A DNA stretch of 64,000 nucleotides from Sinotaia quadrata. Taxonomy: Eukaryota; Mollusca; Gastropoda; Architaenioglossa; Viviparidae. Where the stretch lies: positions 15,595,975 to 15,659,974 of the forward strand of contig CM054183.1 of NCBI GenBank assembly GCA_028829895.1, in the 5' to 3' direction. The notes beneath the pieces were generated by a model, which ran no database searches, had not been told where the DNA came from, and worked only from the letters and a program-made list of their open reading frames with translations. This document shows positions 1 through 11,470 of this stretch, one piece after another (position 1 is the first letter of the stretch; every line of letters starts with the position of its first letter). The position numbers and the translations under genes are program-made.

Positions 1-9
1 TATGCATTA

Positions 10-230
10 GTAATGTGCGTATGGAGTGTGCGTATTGGCTGTGCATAAATGTTGTGCGTATTTGCTGCGCATATAATTGGTTGTGCATATTTGTGCATAA
101 TCGGTGTGCGTGCTGGTTGTGCGTATTTGTTGAAGTGTGCATATTGGTAGTTAGTGCGCTTATTTGTTGTGCATTATTGTGTGCGTATTTTTTGTGCACA
201 CTTGTGTGCGTTGTTACTCCCCTTAGTACC
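10..230. repeat. Degenerate GT-rich tandem repeat
   Basis: Irregular copies of a roughly 20-bp motif built from TGTGCGTATT and TTGTGCATAT run through this stretch. Spacing and sequence have drifted, so it is an old array that may continue to the left of the window. The open reading frame across it is a by-product of the repeat. Confidence 0.6.
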
Positions 231-263
231 GCAATTACAAGGCCACGTATTGTCACTGCTGAA

Positions 264-412
264 ATTTAATCACGACCATCGATTATATAAAGAATATTTT
301 GAAATTACAGTACTTGCTGAGTAATTCTAAAATTTCTTAAATTTAATCACTATCATCGATTATATAAAGAGTAGTTTGAAATTAGAGTACCTGCTGAGAG
401 ATTCTGAATTTC
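264..412. repeat. Two-copy 77-bp tandem repeat
   Basis: A segment beginning ATTTAATCAC recurs 77 bases later, sharing the ATCGATTATATAAAGA core and the CTGCTGAG block, with scattered substitutions. Nothing suggests a gene. Confidence 0.7.
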
Positions 413-1001
413 ACTGATTTTTCATTTAAAAGGTTCAAAATATAATTGAACCTAAACTATAATACTGATGAAATAATCTAAATAATCTTTTGTCTGCTTA
501 TTAGTTGTGTTTGGCTTGTTTTCACATGCAATTATAATAATGCGATCTTGTCCTCTGCCGATTAATTGCTATTCATATTTATCTCAAACAATTAATAATC
601 ATATTATACAGGTGGGCAGGTCAAATGAATATGCTAGCCCTAATTAGATGACTATTCTCTAATCTCCATCTTGTGAGAGAATGTTGACAGGATACATGAT
701 GCCCTTATATGGACATTTGCATTCCATTCATTGATGTAAGAGAACTTGTAGTTTAACTCAGTCATTCATTCTGTTCTTATTTATTAGGAGACTTTACTTC
801 TTATTGTAAATTTTGGTGGTACTACAAAGAATTACTATAAGAAAATTTGCTACAATTATAAAAAGAAAGAACAAACAATATGAGCCAGCGTCTTTATTTA
901 TTTATAAAATGTTTATAGACATATGTATTACACAGCATCGTTATTACATGTAATATGAATACAATAAATATATATATTCTTAATATAAAAAATAAGGAAA
1001 A
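413..1001. other. AT-rich DNA without a visible gene
   Basis: No coding frame, RNA gene or element is recognisable. The sequence is AT-rich single-copy-looking DNA. Confidence 0.6.
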
Positions 1002-1210
1002 CATCTATCTATCTATCTGTCTGTCTATCTGTCTATCTATCTATCTATCTATCTGTCTGTCTGTCTATCTATCTATGTCTGTCTGTTTGTCTATCTATCT
1101 ATGTCTGTCTGTTTGTCTATCTGTCTATCTATCTATCTGTCTGTTTGTCTATCTGCCTATCTATCTATCTATCTGTCTGTCTGTCTTATCTATCTATCTA
1201 TCTATCTATC
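1002..1210. repeat. (TCTA)/(TCTG) compound microsatellite
   Basis: An almost uninterrupted run of TCTA and TCTG tetranucleotides with a few TTTG and GTCT interruptions. The long leucine/serine/isoleucine-rich frames across it are artefacts. Confidence 0.95.
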
Positions 1211-1860
1211 CTTTACAATTACAAGTATACTAACTCTCGGAAACTTTGATACAGCTTTTCGCACTGATTGCAAAATGCTTTGTTGACTCCGAAAGCCGGG
1301 GTGGATGGATAATGAGGTAATTGGAAGTGGTATGTAAAGTATGGCTGTTTCACAATTTAAAGTACTCGGTCATGGGCACTCTTCACACAACAATATTCTT
1401 TCTTACGCAAATTTTCAGACAGATTAAAGTACAATTTAAAAAAATAAGTAATATCATTATTAAAAGTTCTCTCTCTACATGTTTCATAACCAACAGTCTG
1501 GTAGTTTGTTCCCAGGAGGTGGATAATCAAATACATTTCTCGTACACAGCCCGACTGGTATAATGGTCAGTATGCGAGTAGATGGCCAAGCCGATCGTGG
1601 TCACTGAACTAGCATGGGCCTGACTGGTATCGTGGTCAGGGTGAGTCCACACCACTGGGGTAGAGCTTCATAAAACTAATAGATAAGCCTTAGTCAGTAA
1701 AATAGCAGGATTGACTGATTGGTTTCCACACAGAAACTTACTTCTTACGACTGCAAATGTTCAAGAGCACATAATGCTTGCTTGCTTGCTTGCTGAAATC
1801 AGCAATGACGTGGCAATACTGGTGCAGGAACGTTTTCAGGAAACGCAATTATTCAAATCC
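1211..1860. other. Non-coding stretch with a weak tRNA/SINE-like segment
   Basis: No gene is visible. Between about 1547 and 1650 two copies of a CTGACTGGTAT..GTGGTCAG motif look faintly like a tRNA D-arm or A-box. I find no convincing B-box or cloverleaf. At 1774-1793 there is a short run of CTTG repeats. Confidence 0.4.
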
Positions 1861-1936
1861 GAATTTTAGTTTGATGTATGACCTCTTAGCACTGCAGAAT
1901 ATGTTATTAATCTGTTTATGATGTCCTGATTGCTTC

Positions 1937-2449
1937 TTATGACGGACAACGAGGCGAGATTTTTGATTTCGGAGTGAAAGCATCTTTTAGCTTTCGGAAG
2001 GAACGTCCATACTTGCTGGAGTCTGTGGTCTGATTGGAGTTTCGTTTCTTTGAGTTTTGCACCTTTATTGCTGTTGTAAGCTGTGACGTAGAACACACAA
2101 AGTGATCTCCACATGCGTTATCTGATCGCTTCGTAACGTTACTATTTGTGTCGCGTTCCGGCAAGCTAAAACTAATTTCGTTAAAGTCTGTCGATTTGAC
2201 GTGCACGGTGTTGTGAAATTTTTTGACTACGCAAAGTTTTTTCTCGTGCACATCCCGAAATAGCTTCTCGTCTGCTTCCATTTTGCGCATGAAGTTCTGA
2301 AATAGTCCCGAGTGGTGCTCGTTCGCAGAGCGCACAAAGGAAGAGCACTCTTGTATCTTCGTGCTGGTGCCAACCTTTCGCACACCCAGAGTGTTGCGTA
2401 GTCGCTTTTGGTAGTCAAGTTGTCGAACCATTTCTCCGGACGCGGCCAT
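1937..2449 (-). CDS. Unrecognised 170-residue protein, possibly an exon of a larger gene
   Basis: This minus-strand frame has a plausible initiation context (ATGG, purines upstream) and begins MAASGEMVRQLDYQKRL. It ends in a TAA codon at 1937-1939. Composition is coding-like: charged, non-repetitive, more GC-rich than its surroundings, with a helical-looking basic and acidic first half (residues about 8-75) and a Ser/Lys-rich polar C-terminus (FRKLKDAFTPKSK). There is no signal peptide or membrane segment. A possible splice acceptor (TTTTCAG) lies about 50 bases upstream, so the ATG could sit in a second exon after a 5' untranslated exon. I do not recognise the family and assign no function. 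It could also be a chance frame, though its length and composition argue against that. Confidence 0.5.
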   Translation of the reverse strand: MAASGEMVRQLDYQKRLRNTLGVRKVGTSTKIQECSSFVRSANEHHSGLFQNFMRKMEADEKLFRDVHEKKLCVVKKFHNTVHVKSTDFNEISFSLPERDTNSNVTKRSDNACGDHFVCSTSQLTTAIKVQNSKKRNSNQTTDSSKYGRSFRKLKDAFTPKSKISPRCPS

Positions 2450-2687
2450 GATTGTTGTTTGTGAAAGAGGTCAGGTAACAGAACGACAGCTCCTGAAAAC
2501 ATGTCACACATGAAATTAAAGATAAATTATTACACTTTCAGGGATCGTGGCATTCGGTTCGGCTCGTGTAATAATTAAGACTGTAAAGCCAACGATTCTA
2601 AAAAGAAACAAGCTACATTACAACAAAGGCAAAAAAATGTGAAGTGTGTAAAGGTGGCTGAGACTAACAAATTATCCGCAGTTTGTC

Positions 2688-2785
2688 TTCAACAGTACTG
2701 AAAATGTTGTAGTATTTAAACGTTATTTGACCAATCTCAACAGTACTGAAAATGTTATAGTATTTAAACGTTATTTGACAAGTCT
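2688..2785. repeat. Two-copy 47-bp tandem repeat
   Basis: The segment CAACAGTACTGAAAATGTT and the following TAGTATTTAAACGTTATTTG block occur twice in tandem with one or two differences. Confidence 0.85.
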
Positions 2786-3254
2786 CGTTGGGTGAAAATT
2801 CCACTACTAGGAAAAGAACCCTCATTTGCCTCTCAGTTCTTTACTTCCAGGTTCGAGATTAAGTTTGTTTTAGAATTTTAATCATCACCACACTTTCGTC
2901 TACCTCGAGTAAAAATCAGAAAAATCACACATTTTATCCTTACAAATAATTCCTTGTGCAAACATGATTAATTTACACTATAATTAATAAATCAAATGAT
3001 AATTGTCATCTTGCTATTTAATGAAAAATCGAGGTTTTCTCCATAATCATAATCACACGAGCGCGCACATAAAGAAAATATAGAGAGAGTATTTATATAA
3101 GACAGAATATATGTAATTACTTACCAATGTGTGAAGACAGTCCCTAAGAAAAGAATTTTTGACTAGGTTTGAAGCAAAGTGAAATATGCAAAATTGTGCA
3201 GACTAACTTTTAGAACCAGATTTAAGTGCGTAAAATATTCAAACTTATGCAGCA
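2786..3254. other. No gene seen
   Basis: AT-rich DNA with no frame, RNA gene or repeat array that I can support. Confidence 0.5.
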
Positions 3255-3449
3255 CTAGTGTCCCTTTGTTACCCAAGTCTCGGTTGACGTAGTGAAAGCT
3301 GTAGACAGATCCGTCTTATAAAGGCGAAGGTTGATCCAGACTGGCGGGCTACCGTAACCATTCCAATAAACAACTGCGTTCGAGATAGAAATCAGTGACA
3401 AAGTCGTGTACCACATCCACGACATGGGCAGTGATCGGGTAGCGAGCAA
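3255..3449 (-). CDS. Candidate exon with one hydrophobic segment, function unknown
   Basis: The frame reads MLATRSLPMSWMWYTTLSLI, continues through a hydrophobic stretch to YWNGYGSPPVWINLRLYKTD, and ends TETWVTKGH before a TAG. Base composition is more balanced than the flanks, and the protein looks like a membrane segment followed by an extracellular-type Trp/Tyr/Pro-rich stretch. No clear partner exon or convincing acceptor was found, so it may be a C-terminal exon, a pseudogene piece or chance. The vague resemblance to small tetraspan/claudin-like proteins is too weak for a call. Confidence 0.25.
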   Translation of the reverse strand: MLATRSLPMSWMWYTTLSLISISNAVVYWNGYGSPPVWINLRLYKTDLSTAFTTSTETWVTKGH

Positions 3450-3558
3450 AATAGTATATGGATTACTGAATGAGTAATTTGCTAGAGCACATATTACATT
3501 TCTGAATGAGTAGAGTGCTTAGCAACAAAGAAAACCTAGAACAACAACAACAACAAAT

Positions 3559-3758
3559 AAAAATAATAATAATAATAATAATGAATTGGACGGCTACCTG
3601 AATAAACTCCCTGGAAATCACAGACTTGCTCCACTACTCAAAGCAGTGCTCCTCGGAAGTGCCCACATCTTCCTTAAAACCTTGGATCTCCCAGAATCTT
3701 GGTAAGATTGCGAGACCTTGGATCACAACCGACAGTCAAACAGAAGTCGTGGAAAGAG

Positions 3759-3794
<36 letters not shown>

Positions 3795-3795
3795 G
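3559..3795 (+). mobile_element. LINE-like retroelement 3' tail with (AAT)n
   Basis: Between two AAT microsatellites the + frame from about 3583 reads ELDGYLNKLPGNHRLAPLLK followed by AVLLGSAHIFLKTLDLPESW. This matches, from memory, the short conserved segment (LLGTAHILRKVL-like) after the reverse transcriptase of several molluscan non-LTR elements. A further segment (CTTGGATCACAACCGACAGTC) and an ATA/AAT tail follow. A second copy of the tail lies in inverse orientation at 23655-23735. The copy is truncated and non-functional. Confidence 0.5.
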
Positions 3796-4242
3796 TATGC
3801 TCGACGTATCGTTGAATTTCCGATACAAGGAAGTTATTGGAAATTGCTACAATTGTTGTTCTGCTTGTAGGAACTAATACGGTGAAGGAGTGCCCAGATT
3901 AGCCTCGAGAGAGTAGTGGCTCATCAGTGTTCTACAGCCTGCAAGAGAAACATGTAAAGAACTGACACTTCTATAGTGAACAATAAGCTTATGATTTTGC
4001 TACAAAAGCACACAAAAGAAAAGACAATTGTGCAACTGTCTTGACAAGGTTATGTACAAACTATTATTGCTATAATCTCTCTAACTCCATTTCTGTTCTC
4101 TGATAAGAAATTACCCTGTGATTTATATTGACACTTATTTATTGAATTATGTGTTATGATTTGAGCCTGTATACACATTGAAATTATTCAAACTTGGTTT
4201 TGTGGAAAAATTGATGCTAAGTAACTTTTTCATTGTATTTGT
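3796..4242. other. No gene seen
   Basis: AT-rich DNA without recognisable genes or arrays. Confidence 0.5.
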
Positions 4243-4418
4243 TATATATATATTTGATTGTTGATTTAACAAATTTATTGTTAAATTTATTTACCCTCTT
4301 ACACATATTGAAAACCTTGTGTTGGAGAGATAGTGGATGAATGGGGGTTCGCTAAACATAGATTAAAGTCGGATTTATCTTATCACTTGGTAAGATGTTT
4401 TCCACCTATGGAAATAGT
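4243..4418 (+). repeat. Dispersed repeat A, copy 1
   Basis: This segment is closely related to 50745-50905. It shares TATTTGATTGTTGATTTAA, CTTACACATATT, GTTGGAGAGA, TAGATTAAAG and TTTTCCACCTA in the same order and orientation. It is an interspersed element of unknown class. Confidence 0.75.
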
Positions 4419-4429
4419 GTGATCACTAT

Positions 4430-4920
4430 AATGCAGATAACTGAATGAGTACGGGTATGTCAGTATAGATCGCTGAATTATTAGTGGGTAAAAATAATAT
4501 AGATCACTGAATTATTAGTGGGTAAAAATAATATAGATCACTGAATTATTAGTGAATACAGATTACTGAATTATTAGTGGGAAATTAATATAAATCACTT
4601 AATTAGTAGTGGACAAAATAATATGAATCACGTAATTAGTAGAGGGCAAAATAATATGAATCATAATTAGTAGAGGGCAAAATAATGTGAATCACTTAAT
4701 TAGTAGAGGGCAAAATAATATGAATCATAATAGTAGAGGGCAAAATAATGAGAATCATAATAGTAGAGGGCAAAATAATTTGAATCACTTAATTAGTAGA
4801 GGGCAAAATAATATGAATCATAATAGTAGAGGGCAAAATAATGAGAATAACAAATATTATTGGGCAAAATAATGTGAAGCACTTAATTAATAGTGGGCAA
4901 AATAATATGAATCGCTGGAA
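4430..4920. repeat. Minisatellite with AGTAGAGGGCAAAATAAT core
   Basis: Roughly 14 variable-length units (about 24-38 bp) built from AGTAGAGGGCAAAATAATATG and AATCACTTAATT. The leftmost units (from about 4440) are diverged forms carrying ATAGATCACTGAATTATTAG. Confidence 0.85.
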
Positions 4921-4959
4921 GACTGGTGTGCAAGATATCATATGACCATTGAATGAGTA

Positions 4960-5215
4960 ATGTCACAACAGTGAGTAGTAAGTGCGACAAATAATAGGGA
5001 TCTCTGAATGAGTACTGAAGAAAATAATAGGGATTCCTCAGGGACAATTGAACTAAACAATTGGAATCTCTGAATGAGTATTGAACAAACTAATTGGGAT
5101 CTCTCAGTGAGTATAGAACACAAAACGAAAGGGTTTTCTCATTAAGTACTGAATAAAACAAAAGGGATCTCTCACTGAGTACTGAACAAAACAATACATA
5201 TCTCTCAATGAGTAT
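4960..5215. repeat. Degenerate minisatellite, GGGATCTCTGAATGAGTA core
   Basis: About seven diverged units of 30-45 bp with GGGATCTCTGAATGAGTACT and GAACAAAACAAT elements. It follows directly on the previous array and may derive from it. Confidence 0.75.
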
Positions 5216-5216
5216 T

Positions 5217-5500
5217 GAGTTAGAAAGCAAAAGAGTATACATTTTTGTAGAAAACCTACAAATCCTACACTTTTGTAAGCTCTTTCTAGAAAACCTAAAA
5301 ATATATAAAGTTTTGTTAACCCTTATTAAGAAACAGAAAAAGTCTGAACTTTTATAAGCCTTTGTAGAAAAAGGAAAAAGTCAAAGGTTTGTTAGCCTTT
5401 GTAAGAAAACTGGGAAAATTTCTAAATATTTAGTAACCCTTTACTAGAAAACAGGGGGAAATCTGTAGTTTTGGTAAATCTTTGTTAGAAACAGACCGAA
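5217..5500. repeat. Degenerate minisatellite, GTAGAAAACC..TTTGTTAGCC core
   Basis: Five or six old copies of a roughly 55-bp unit containing TAGAAAAC, AAAGT and TTTTGTTAACCC/TTTGTAAGCC elements. Confidence 0.55.
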
Positions 5501-6341
5501 AGAAATCTGATACGCAAATGATTGACCTGAAGTTACAAGAAGTTAAAAGTGAAAATATGATTAGCAATATAGTAGTAAAGATATTATTATTTTTTTAATA
5601 CAAATGAACTATGACCGTCATTACTCTAGCGCCACATGCCGATGTTAACTCTCTTACCATAACAAAGACTATAACGTCTTGCAATAATACCCATTACAGC
5701 ACTGTATTTCCTTCGCTTCAGACAACTGAAATTAAATAAGAACTGATCACGTCTGCGTTCTTTGGTTTACCTCAGAAACATCACATTTCGAGGACTGACC
5801 AGTTTAGTAAACCAGGCAGTTAGAAACTCACCAAAATCAGAGGTTCTACGGTAAAGCCATTCATGTCAAGCCTTTACAGAAGGCAAGTGCGAAAGAAAGC
5901 CAAAAGTTATCGACTCTGTGAGGTAAGGGCCCATTCTCTTATTATCGGCATCATCTTTTTTCGGGTTTGGTCCGATTGCATAGCGCTGCGATTTGGCTCC
6001 AAGGCAAGAGCGCGGAGATCAACACCCAGAACTAGTTCACAACACTATACTTCGGCCTGCCACCTTCCACCAACGCGAAGTCTGATGTATTTGACGGCAA
6101 CCGCTAAGGTGAGAAATGGAGCTTAAAATAGATTAAGTTCAACACTGTGGGGCTTTATCGAGGCTGTGAGTGAAAAAAAAAATATTCTTTAAGTTTAAGA
6201 ACTGCGCAATCAGTGTTGACCAAATTGCGACAATGTAATAACTATTAATATTAGTGCAGTCATTTGAACTCTGGACCGAAAGCGGTAATGTCAGTGTTGC
6301 AAGGGGTTTGCAGTGTTTCAAAATTGAACTATATAATGGGT
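5501..6341. other. No gene seen
   Basis: Single-copy-looking DNA. A + strand frame at 5863-6126 has mixed composition but no recognisable domain, and I do not support it as a gene. Confidence 0.45.
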
Positions 6342-6925
6342 GTCGAGGTTGACCTGTGTAGTGTGTGATCGTTACTAATGTCAAGATTGACCTGTGTAGA
6401 GGATGATCGTGTACTAATGACAAGATTAACCTGTGTAGAGAATGATCGTGTACTAATGACAAGATTAACCTGTGTAGAGGATGATCGTGTACTAATGACA
6501 AGATTAACCTGTGTAGAGGATGATCGTGTACTAATGACAAGATTAACCTGTGTAGAGAATGATCGTGTACTAATGACAAGATTAACCTGTGTAGAGAATG
6601 ATCGTGTACTAATGACAAGATTAACCTGTGTAGAGGATGATCGTGTACTAATGACAAGATTAACCTGTGTAGAGAATGATCGTGTACTAATGACAAGATT
6701 AACCTGTGTAGAGAATGATCGTGTACTAATGACAAGATTAACCTGTGTAGAGGATGATCGTGTACTAATGACAAGATTAACCTGTGTAGAGAATGATCGT
6801 GTACTAATGACAAGATTAACCTGTGTAGAGAATGATCGTGTACTAGTGTCGAGATTGACCTGTGTAGAGGATGATCGTGTACTAGTGTCGAGATTGACCT
6901 CTGTTTTCAACGATTGTGTTCGGTG
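6342..6925. repeat. 39-bp minisatellite, about 14 copies
   Basis: The unit reads CAAGATTAACCTGTGTAGAG and continues with a G or A, then ATGATCGTGTACTAATGA. Units are nearly identical in the centre and diverge at both edges. The period is divisible by three and lacks stops in three of the six frames, so frames of about 200 residues open on both strands. These are repeat artefacts. The G/A variants are ordered; see the findings. Confidence 0.97.
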
Positions 6926-8167
6926 CTTGCAAACACTTAGATCAGTGCGACCTCGCAAGTCATTAAATGATGAATGATGCTTTTTTCATCAGCTTGACTC
7001 GTTGCTTGCTTGAGCGATTGACTGACTTTATTCGTCGAATGAGTAACTGATAAATAAACAAATTGAATAATTAAGCTAGCGTGTGAGTTAGTGAGTGAGG
7101 GCAGTGAGGAGGTTGTCTTATAGTTATTATCCATTGTTAACTAAAATGTTCGGTAATATTTTAACAATTTCATAAAACATATAAACGAATATGGAGAGCT
7201 GAAAATAATATTATTTGATTTTTAAACCATGACCATTCATTACTTGGATTTTTTTAACGAGCTCCTGAACCTTTAATATTAGTATTATATTGTGAAAAAC
7301 TCAGCTCGGAAAATTTGCGGTTCCACAAATGATTGTACTGTGAATTCCTCTCTCAGTTGTGACTTCAACGAAGTCATCCTAGTATCAAATAGAACCTGAA
7401 AATTTTCAAAACATTTTATTGGAATAGATAAAGCAGACAAAAGTAAATATAATATATATGTAGGCATGCGTATAATGTATAATGTAGGATGGTGTACAAT
7501 GGAAATCCAAGCGTATCAATAAATGTGGAAGACACACATATGATAGGGTCTGGAAAGCGGTAGGAAAAAGAAAAGACGAACATACAAAATCCGATAGCTC
7601 TTTCTCAGCAAATTCGTAGACATGAGAGTGGACTAACTTTCAGAATTTTTTTTTAATTAACACCTCTGTTTGTTTGTGATCTCCACCCATCCTCCTTCCC
7701 CACTACCTTCCACCACCGCATCCACCAATAAGATCTTTTAATTAGCATGAAATTAGCCTGTAGTTTAAAACATGGCCATTCACTCCCCCGAGCATTGTAC
7801 CACCTAATTACGGTCGCTGTTGTCGAGAACACAGGGCGGCAGGGCGCTGTTCCCTCGTTCGGCGACCATGCCAGAGATAGTTCTCACATCCCAGAGTTTG
7901 AAAGATTCGGTTGCAGTAGCATCGGGTAGTAGGTTGTTGTTTTTGCTGAGGTTGTTGTTTGGTTGAGGTTTTGTTATTTTCTTGAAGGTTATTTTCTCCT
8001 TGGTATTGTTTTGAGGTGAGTGGGTGTTTTTGTAGGTTGTTTTCTTTCTCTTTCCCCTCCACCCCCCCCCCCAAATCTATTTTTTGTTAGCGACGTTCTT
8101 AAGAGATCTTCGGTGCAAGTCCTGATTAATGCCGGCAGTAATAAATTGGTGGTTTTATTAGGAGTGT
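6926..8167. other. No gene seen
   Basis: AT-rich DNA with a poly-C tract near 8061-8072 and a GTTGTTGTTT-rich patch at 7930-8045. No supported coding frame. Confidence 0.5.
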
Positions 8168-8202
<35 letters not shown>

Positions 8203-8226
8203 TGTTTGTGTGTGTGTGTGTTTGTT

Positions 8227-8257
<31 letters not shown>

Positions 8258-8292
8258 TTGTTTGTGTGTGTGTGTTTGTGTGTGTGTGTGTT

Positions 8293-8340
<48 letters not shown>
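8168..8340. repeat. (GT)n microsatellite with TTTG interruptions
   Basis: About 170 bases of GT dinucleotides with regularly spaced TTTG interruptions. All frames across it are artefacts. Confidence 0.97.
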
Positions 8341-8341
<1 letters not shown>

Positions 8342-8906
8342 CATTATTTTATTTTATTTTTATTTTAACAGTTGAGATTGGCTTCGAAAAGAATATTGTC
8401 AGTTGTATTGAATGAATTAACAGTGTGTACAAAAGGATGAAGAAAAAACAGACAAAAAAAGACATTTAGCAGAAATAATTTCTTTCGCATACTTTCTATT
8501 TTTTCACACTAATCTTTCGAATGGAGGTCAAACCTTGATCCACTTGACCTACATCTCGGTCATAACTCAGTAACTGTCATGGAACAAATTGAAGTGCACA
8601 CTTACACACACACATAGATTCCATTTTATTGAGATAATATACAGTGCACAATAGTGAATGTACATAAAATATGAGATAATGAAATTTATACACAAAGGGG
8701 AGTGTACTGAAGGTGATCTCACCATTACGACCAAAACATTATTAGAGCTAGCATTGAATACCCAAGCTTGGTGGTTTCCCTGGATACAAGACAACAGTCT
8801 GTATTTTCTGTAACTCGTTTTTAATACAGTCACCAATTAAAATTACTGGAAACAGTCCAACTTAGATATAATCAGAGGGTTTTATTTATTTATAGAAAGA
8901 GAGCGC

Positions 8907-8940
<34 letters not shown>

Positions 8941-9760
8941 CAGAACCACATCACAACGACACGTTAACGAGATTTCACAAGACATTAGCAGCACTTGCAG
9001 GGCACATAATGTTCAAATTTATTCTTAAACTACGTCACAACAAACTTCAATACGTTTGTTACATGAATCAAGACTCGGGTGTCTGTCATATAATACGCTT
9101 TGTCTTTGATCACCAAAATGCAGATTAAAAGGTTAAAAGGTTAAAACAAATTGACAATATCGAAATAAAAGGTAAATTATGTTCATACTCAAGGGACTCT
9201 CCTAAGATGTTTGACCTAATTTCTAATCTAAATAAAGTCCTGATTAAGCATAAATCTATTATGATCACTGATGTAATAATGTATCTGGTGGTTAGATTTA
9301 AACTTTTACTTAGTCAAGCATAATTTATAGTTGGAATAAAATGTACACAAAGCTGGTCGATCTGTTAGTGACCTAAAGTGATATCATCAAACTCCATCAT
9401 ATATTTTTGCTTTTTAATAAAATTTTAGAACGCAATTCTTCCCCGAATTGGACGCCTGTTCAAGAATGTATTAAAATATATTACTTGCCAAACAATCTTA
9501 ATTTCACTGAAGTGTCCTTTAGCCAGCATTAACCAACAAATTCGATTATTCATCTGTAAATGGTATCCTCAAAATATCTTTATAATTCATCTTGTCTAGC
9601 ATGTAAACAGTTAATTTATCAGATAAAGATATCAGATTAAATAAACAGAAATAAACACATTTACTTTACACAGCTTGCCGTATTCACAAAAACCCTGATC
9701 ACTTTAGCTATAAATATTACTGCCACTGTTTCGTAGGCGATGACTGTTTGAGTTACCGTT
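8341..9760. other. No gene seen; short (GAAA)n tract
   Basis: AT-rich DNA. A (GAAA)n run lies at about 8909-8940. No gene or RNA was recognised. Confidence 0.5.
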
Positions 9761-9862
9761 GTAACTGTAGCTTCATTGAAAGCAGTTTAGACTCAGCATC
9801 TGAAGTTACTTGTAACTGTAGCTTCATTGAAAGCAGTTTAGACTCAGCATCTGAAGTTACTT
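9761..9862. repeat. Two-copy 51-bp exact tandem repeat
   Basis: GTAACTGTAGCTTCATTGAA and the following AGCAGTTTAGACTCAGCATC block recur after 51 bases with essentially no differences, indicating a recent duplication. Confidence 0.9.
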
Positions 9863-11099
9863 GTATTTCAACAATTTTCAATCGAAAATTCCATCTTTAT
9901 TCTCTAGATGTGGTTGTAATCAGTTAGGTATGTTTGCTCAAAACGAGAATTGAAATTGCCAAAACAGCAAGTTTTGTATATTTACATGCTCTTGAATCTA
10001 TAGTTCTCAACTATTAAATTGTACCTGTACATATACAGGTATGCATGAATCACACATATGGAAATGTATGGGTCAGCAGAACACGAGGCCAAGCCAATGG
10101 CGTCTCACGAGGTCATGGAATTAGTTATAATTATTTCTTCTTTCAGCGATGTCGCTGTAGAAACGCAACAAATCATCTTATTTGCATGCTTACGTTACCG
10201 ATTTTCTTTTGTTTTCGTGTAATAGGTGATTACTGACAATGACTGGGGTGATGAATGAAAAAAAATGTCTTATGTAAGAACTCCGTCTTTTCTACCTTAT
10301 AACGAGATTACTAATTCTGTCATCATTATAAAACCCATCAAATATGGAGAATATTAGAAACTGGGGAAGAAAGGAATATTCTATCATTAAAAAACAACAA
10401 AACAATACCAAAACCCTCTTTGTCTTTTTCATCTTATAATGAGACTACTCGTGAAAGGGAGAAGAAAATATTCCAGTCATAACTGCAAAACAAGCACCTC
10501 TTTCTCTTTCCCCATTGAAAAGTGAGACTTCATTGACTGGAGAAAGAAGCAAAAATACCTTATTTCAATTAAATATTTTCAGATTTTTTTTTTCTAATTC
10601 GCACTGAGACATTTAGCGAGTAGAGAATTATTTATGCTGTATAAAATTATTGCAAACAATCTTTGGTTTTGTTAGTGACTTGAGAAAGAAGCTAATTATT
10701 CTGTCTGTCATTAAAAGAACACTTTTCTTTTTTCATTTAAATGAACGAATTTTAGTAACCCCGGAAAGAAGGCATCTGTGCACCCCACACCCAAACTCTT
10801 GATTATTTTCTTTTAACTTTGAGAATTATAATAACTCTGGAAAGTCAATATACGGGTCTGTCATTGCAACCATAAACAAAATATAAAAGAAACCCTCTTT
10901 CTCTTTTAAATCTTAAAACTTTTGAAATTGGCAAAAGAAGACATTGGGATCTATCAAATCAAGACACCCTTTGTTGTTTTCATTTACTGTGAATCCAGAC
11001 AGTACAAATCATGTGTCTATTTCTTTTCATGATGAGCCTTGTTTTGTTTAAAAAATGATGATTCTGTTAATGTCAGGGTAAAGAATACATTTCACTATT
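9863..11099. other. No gene; diffuse AT-rich degenerate repeats
   Basis: From about 10260 to 11100 the sequence shows loosely recurring blocks (CTTTTTCATCTTATAATGAG, GAAAGAAG, CCTCTTTCTCTTT) spaced about 90-120 bp. This looks like a very old repeat array. No coding frame is supported. Confidence 0.4.
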
Positions 11100-11470
11100 T
11101 GTTTCTTTTAATGATGAGCATATCAGCGACAGGGTAAAAGTACATTATACTAGTTTAGTTTTCTTGTTCCCTTTAATGATGAGCATATCAGCGACAGGGT
11201 AAACATACATTAAGCCAGTTTAGTTTTCTTGTTCCCTTTAATGATGAGCTTGTCAGCGACAGGGTAAACATACATTAAGCCAGTTTAGTTTTCTTGTTCC
11301 CTTTAATGATGAGCTTGTCAGCGACAGGGTAAACATACATTAAGCCAGTTTAGTTTTCTTGTTCCCTTTAATAATGAGCTTGTCATGATTGATAGGTTAA
11401 AAAACATTAAGCCAGTTTAGGTATTTTGTTCCCTTTAGTGATGAGCTTTTTAGCGACAGGGCAAAGTGAC
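11100..11470. repeat. 63-bp minisatellite, about 5-6 copies
   Basis: Units contain TTGTTCCCTTTAATGATGAG, CTTGTCAGCGACAGGGTAAA and CATACATTAAGCCAGTTTAG. The central copies are nearly identical and the edge copies diverged. Confidence 0.92.

Noticed and set aside
1547..1650. tRNA-like sequence
   Set aside because: A tRNA-like D-arm motif is present, but no B-box, acceptor stem or anticodon arm can be folded. At most it is a SINE remnant.
6139..6977. Overlapping 200-residue frames on both strands
   Set aside because: They are by-products of the 39-bp repeat, whose period is divisible by three. No start context, splice sites or non-repetitive coding sequence support them.
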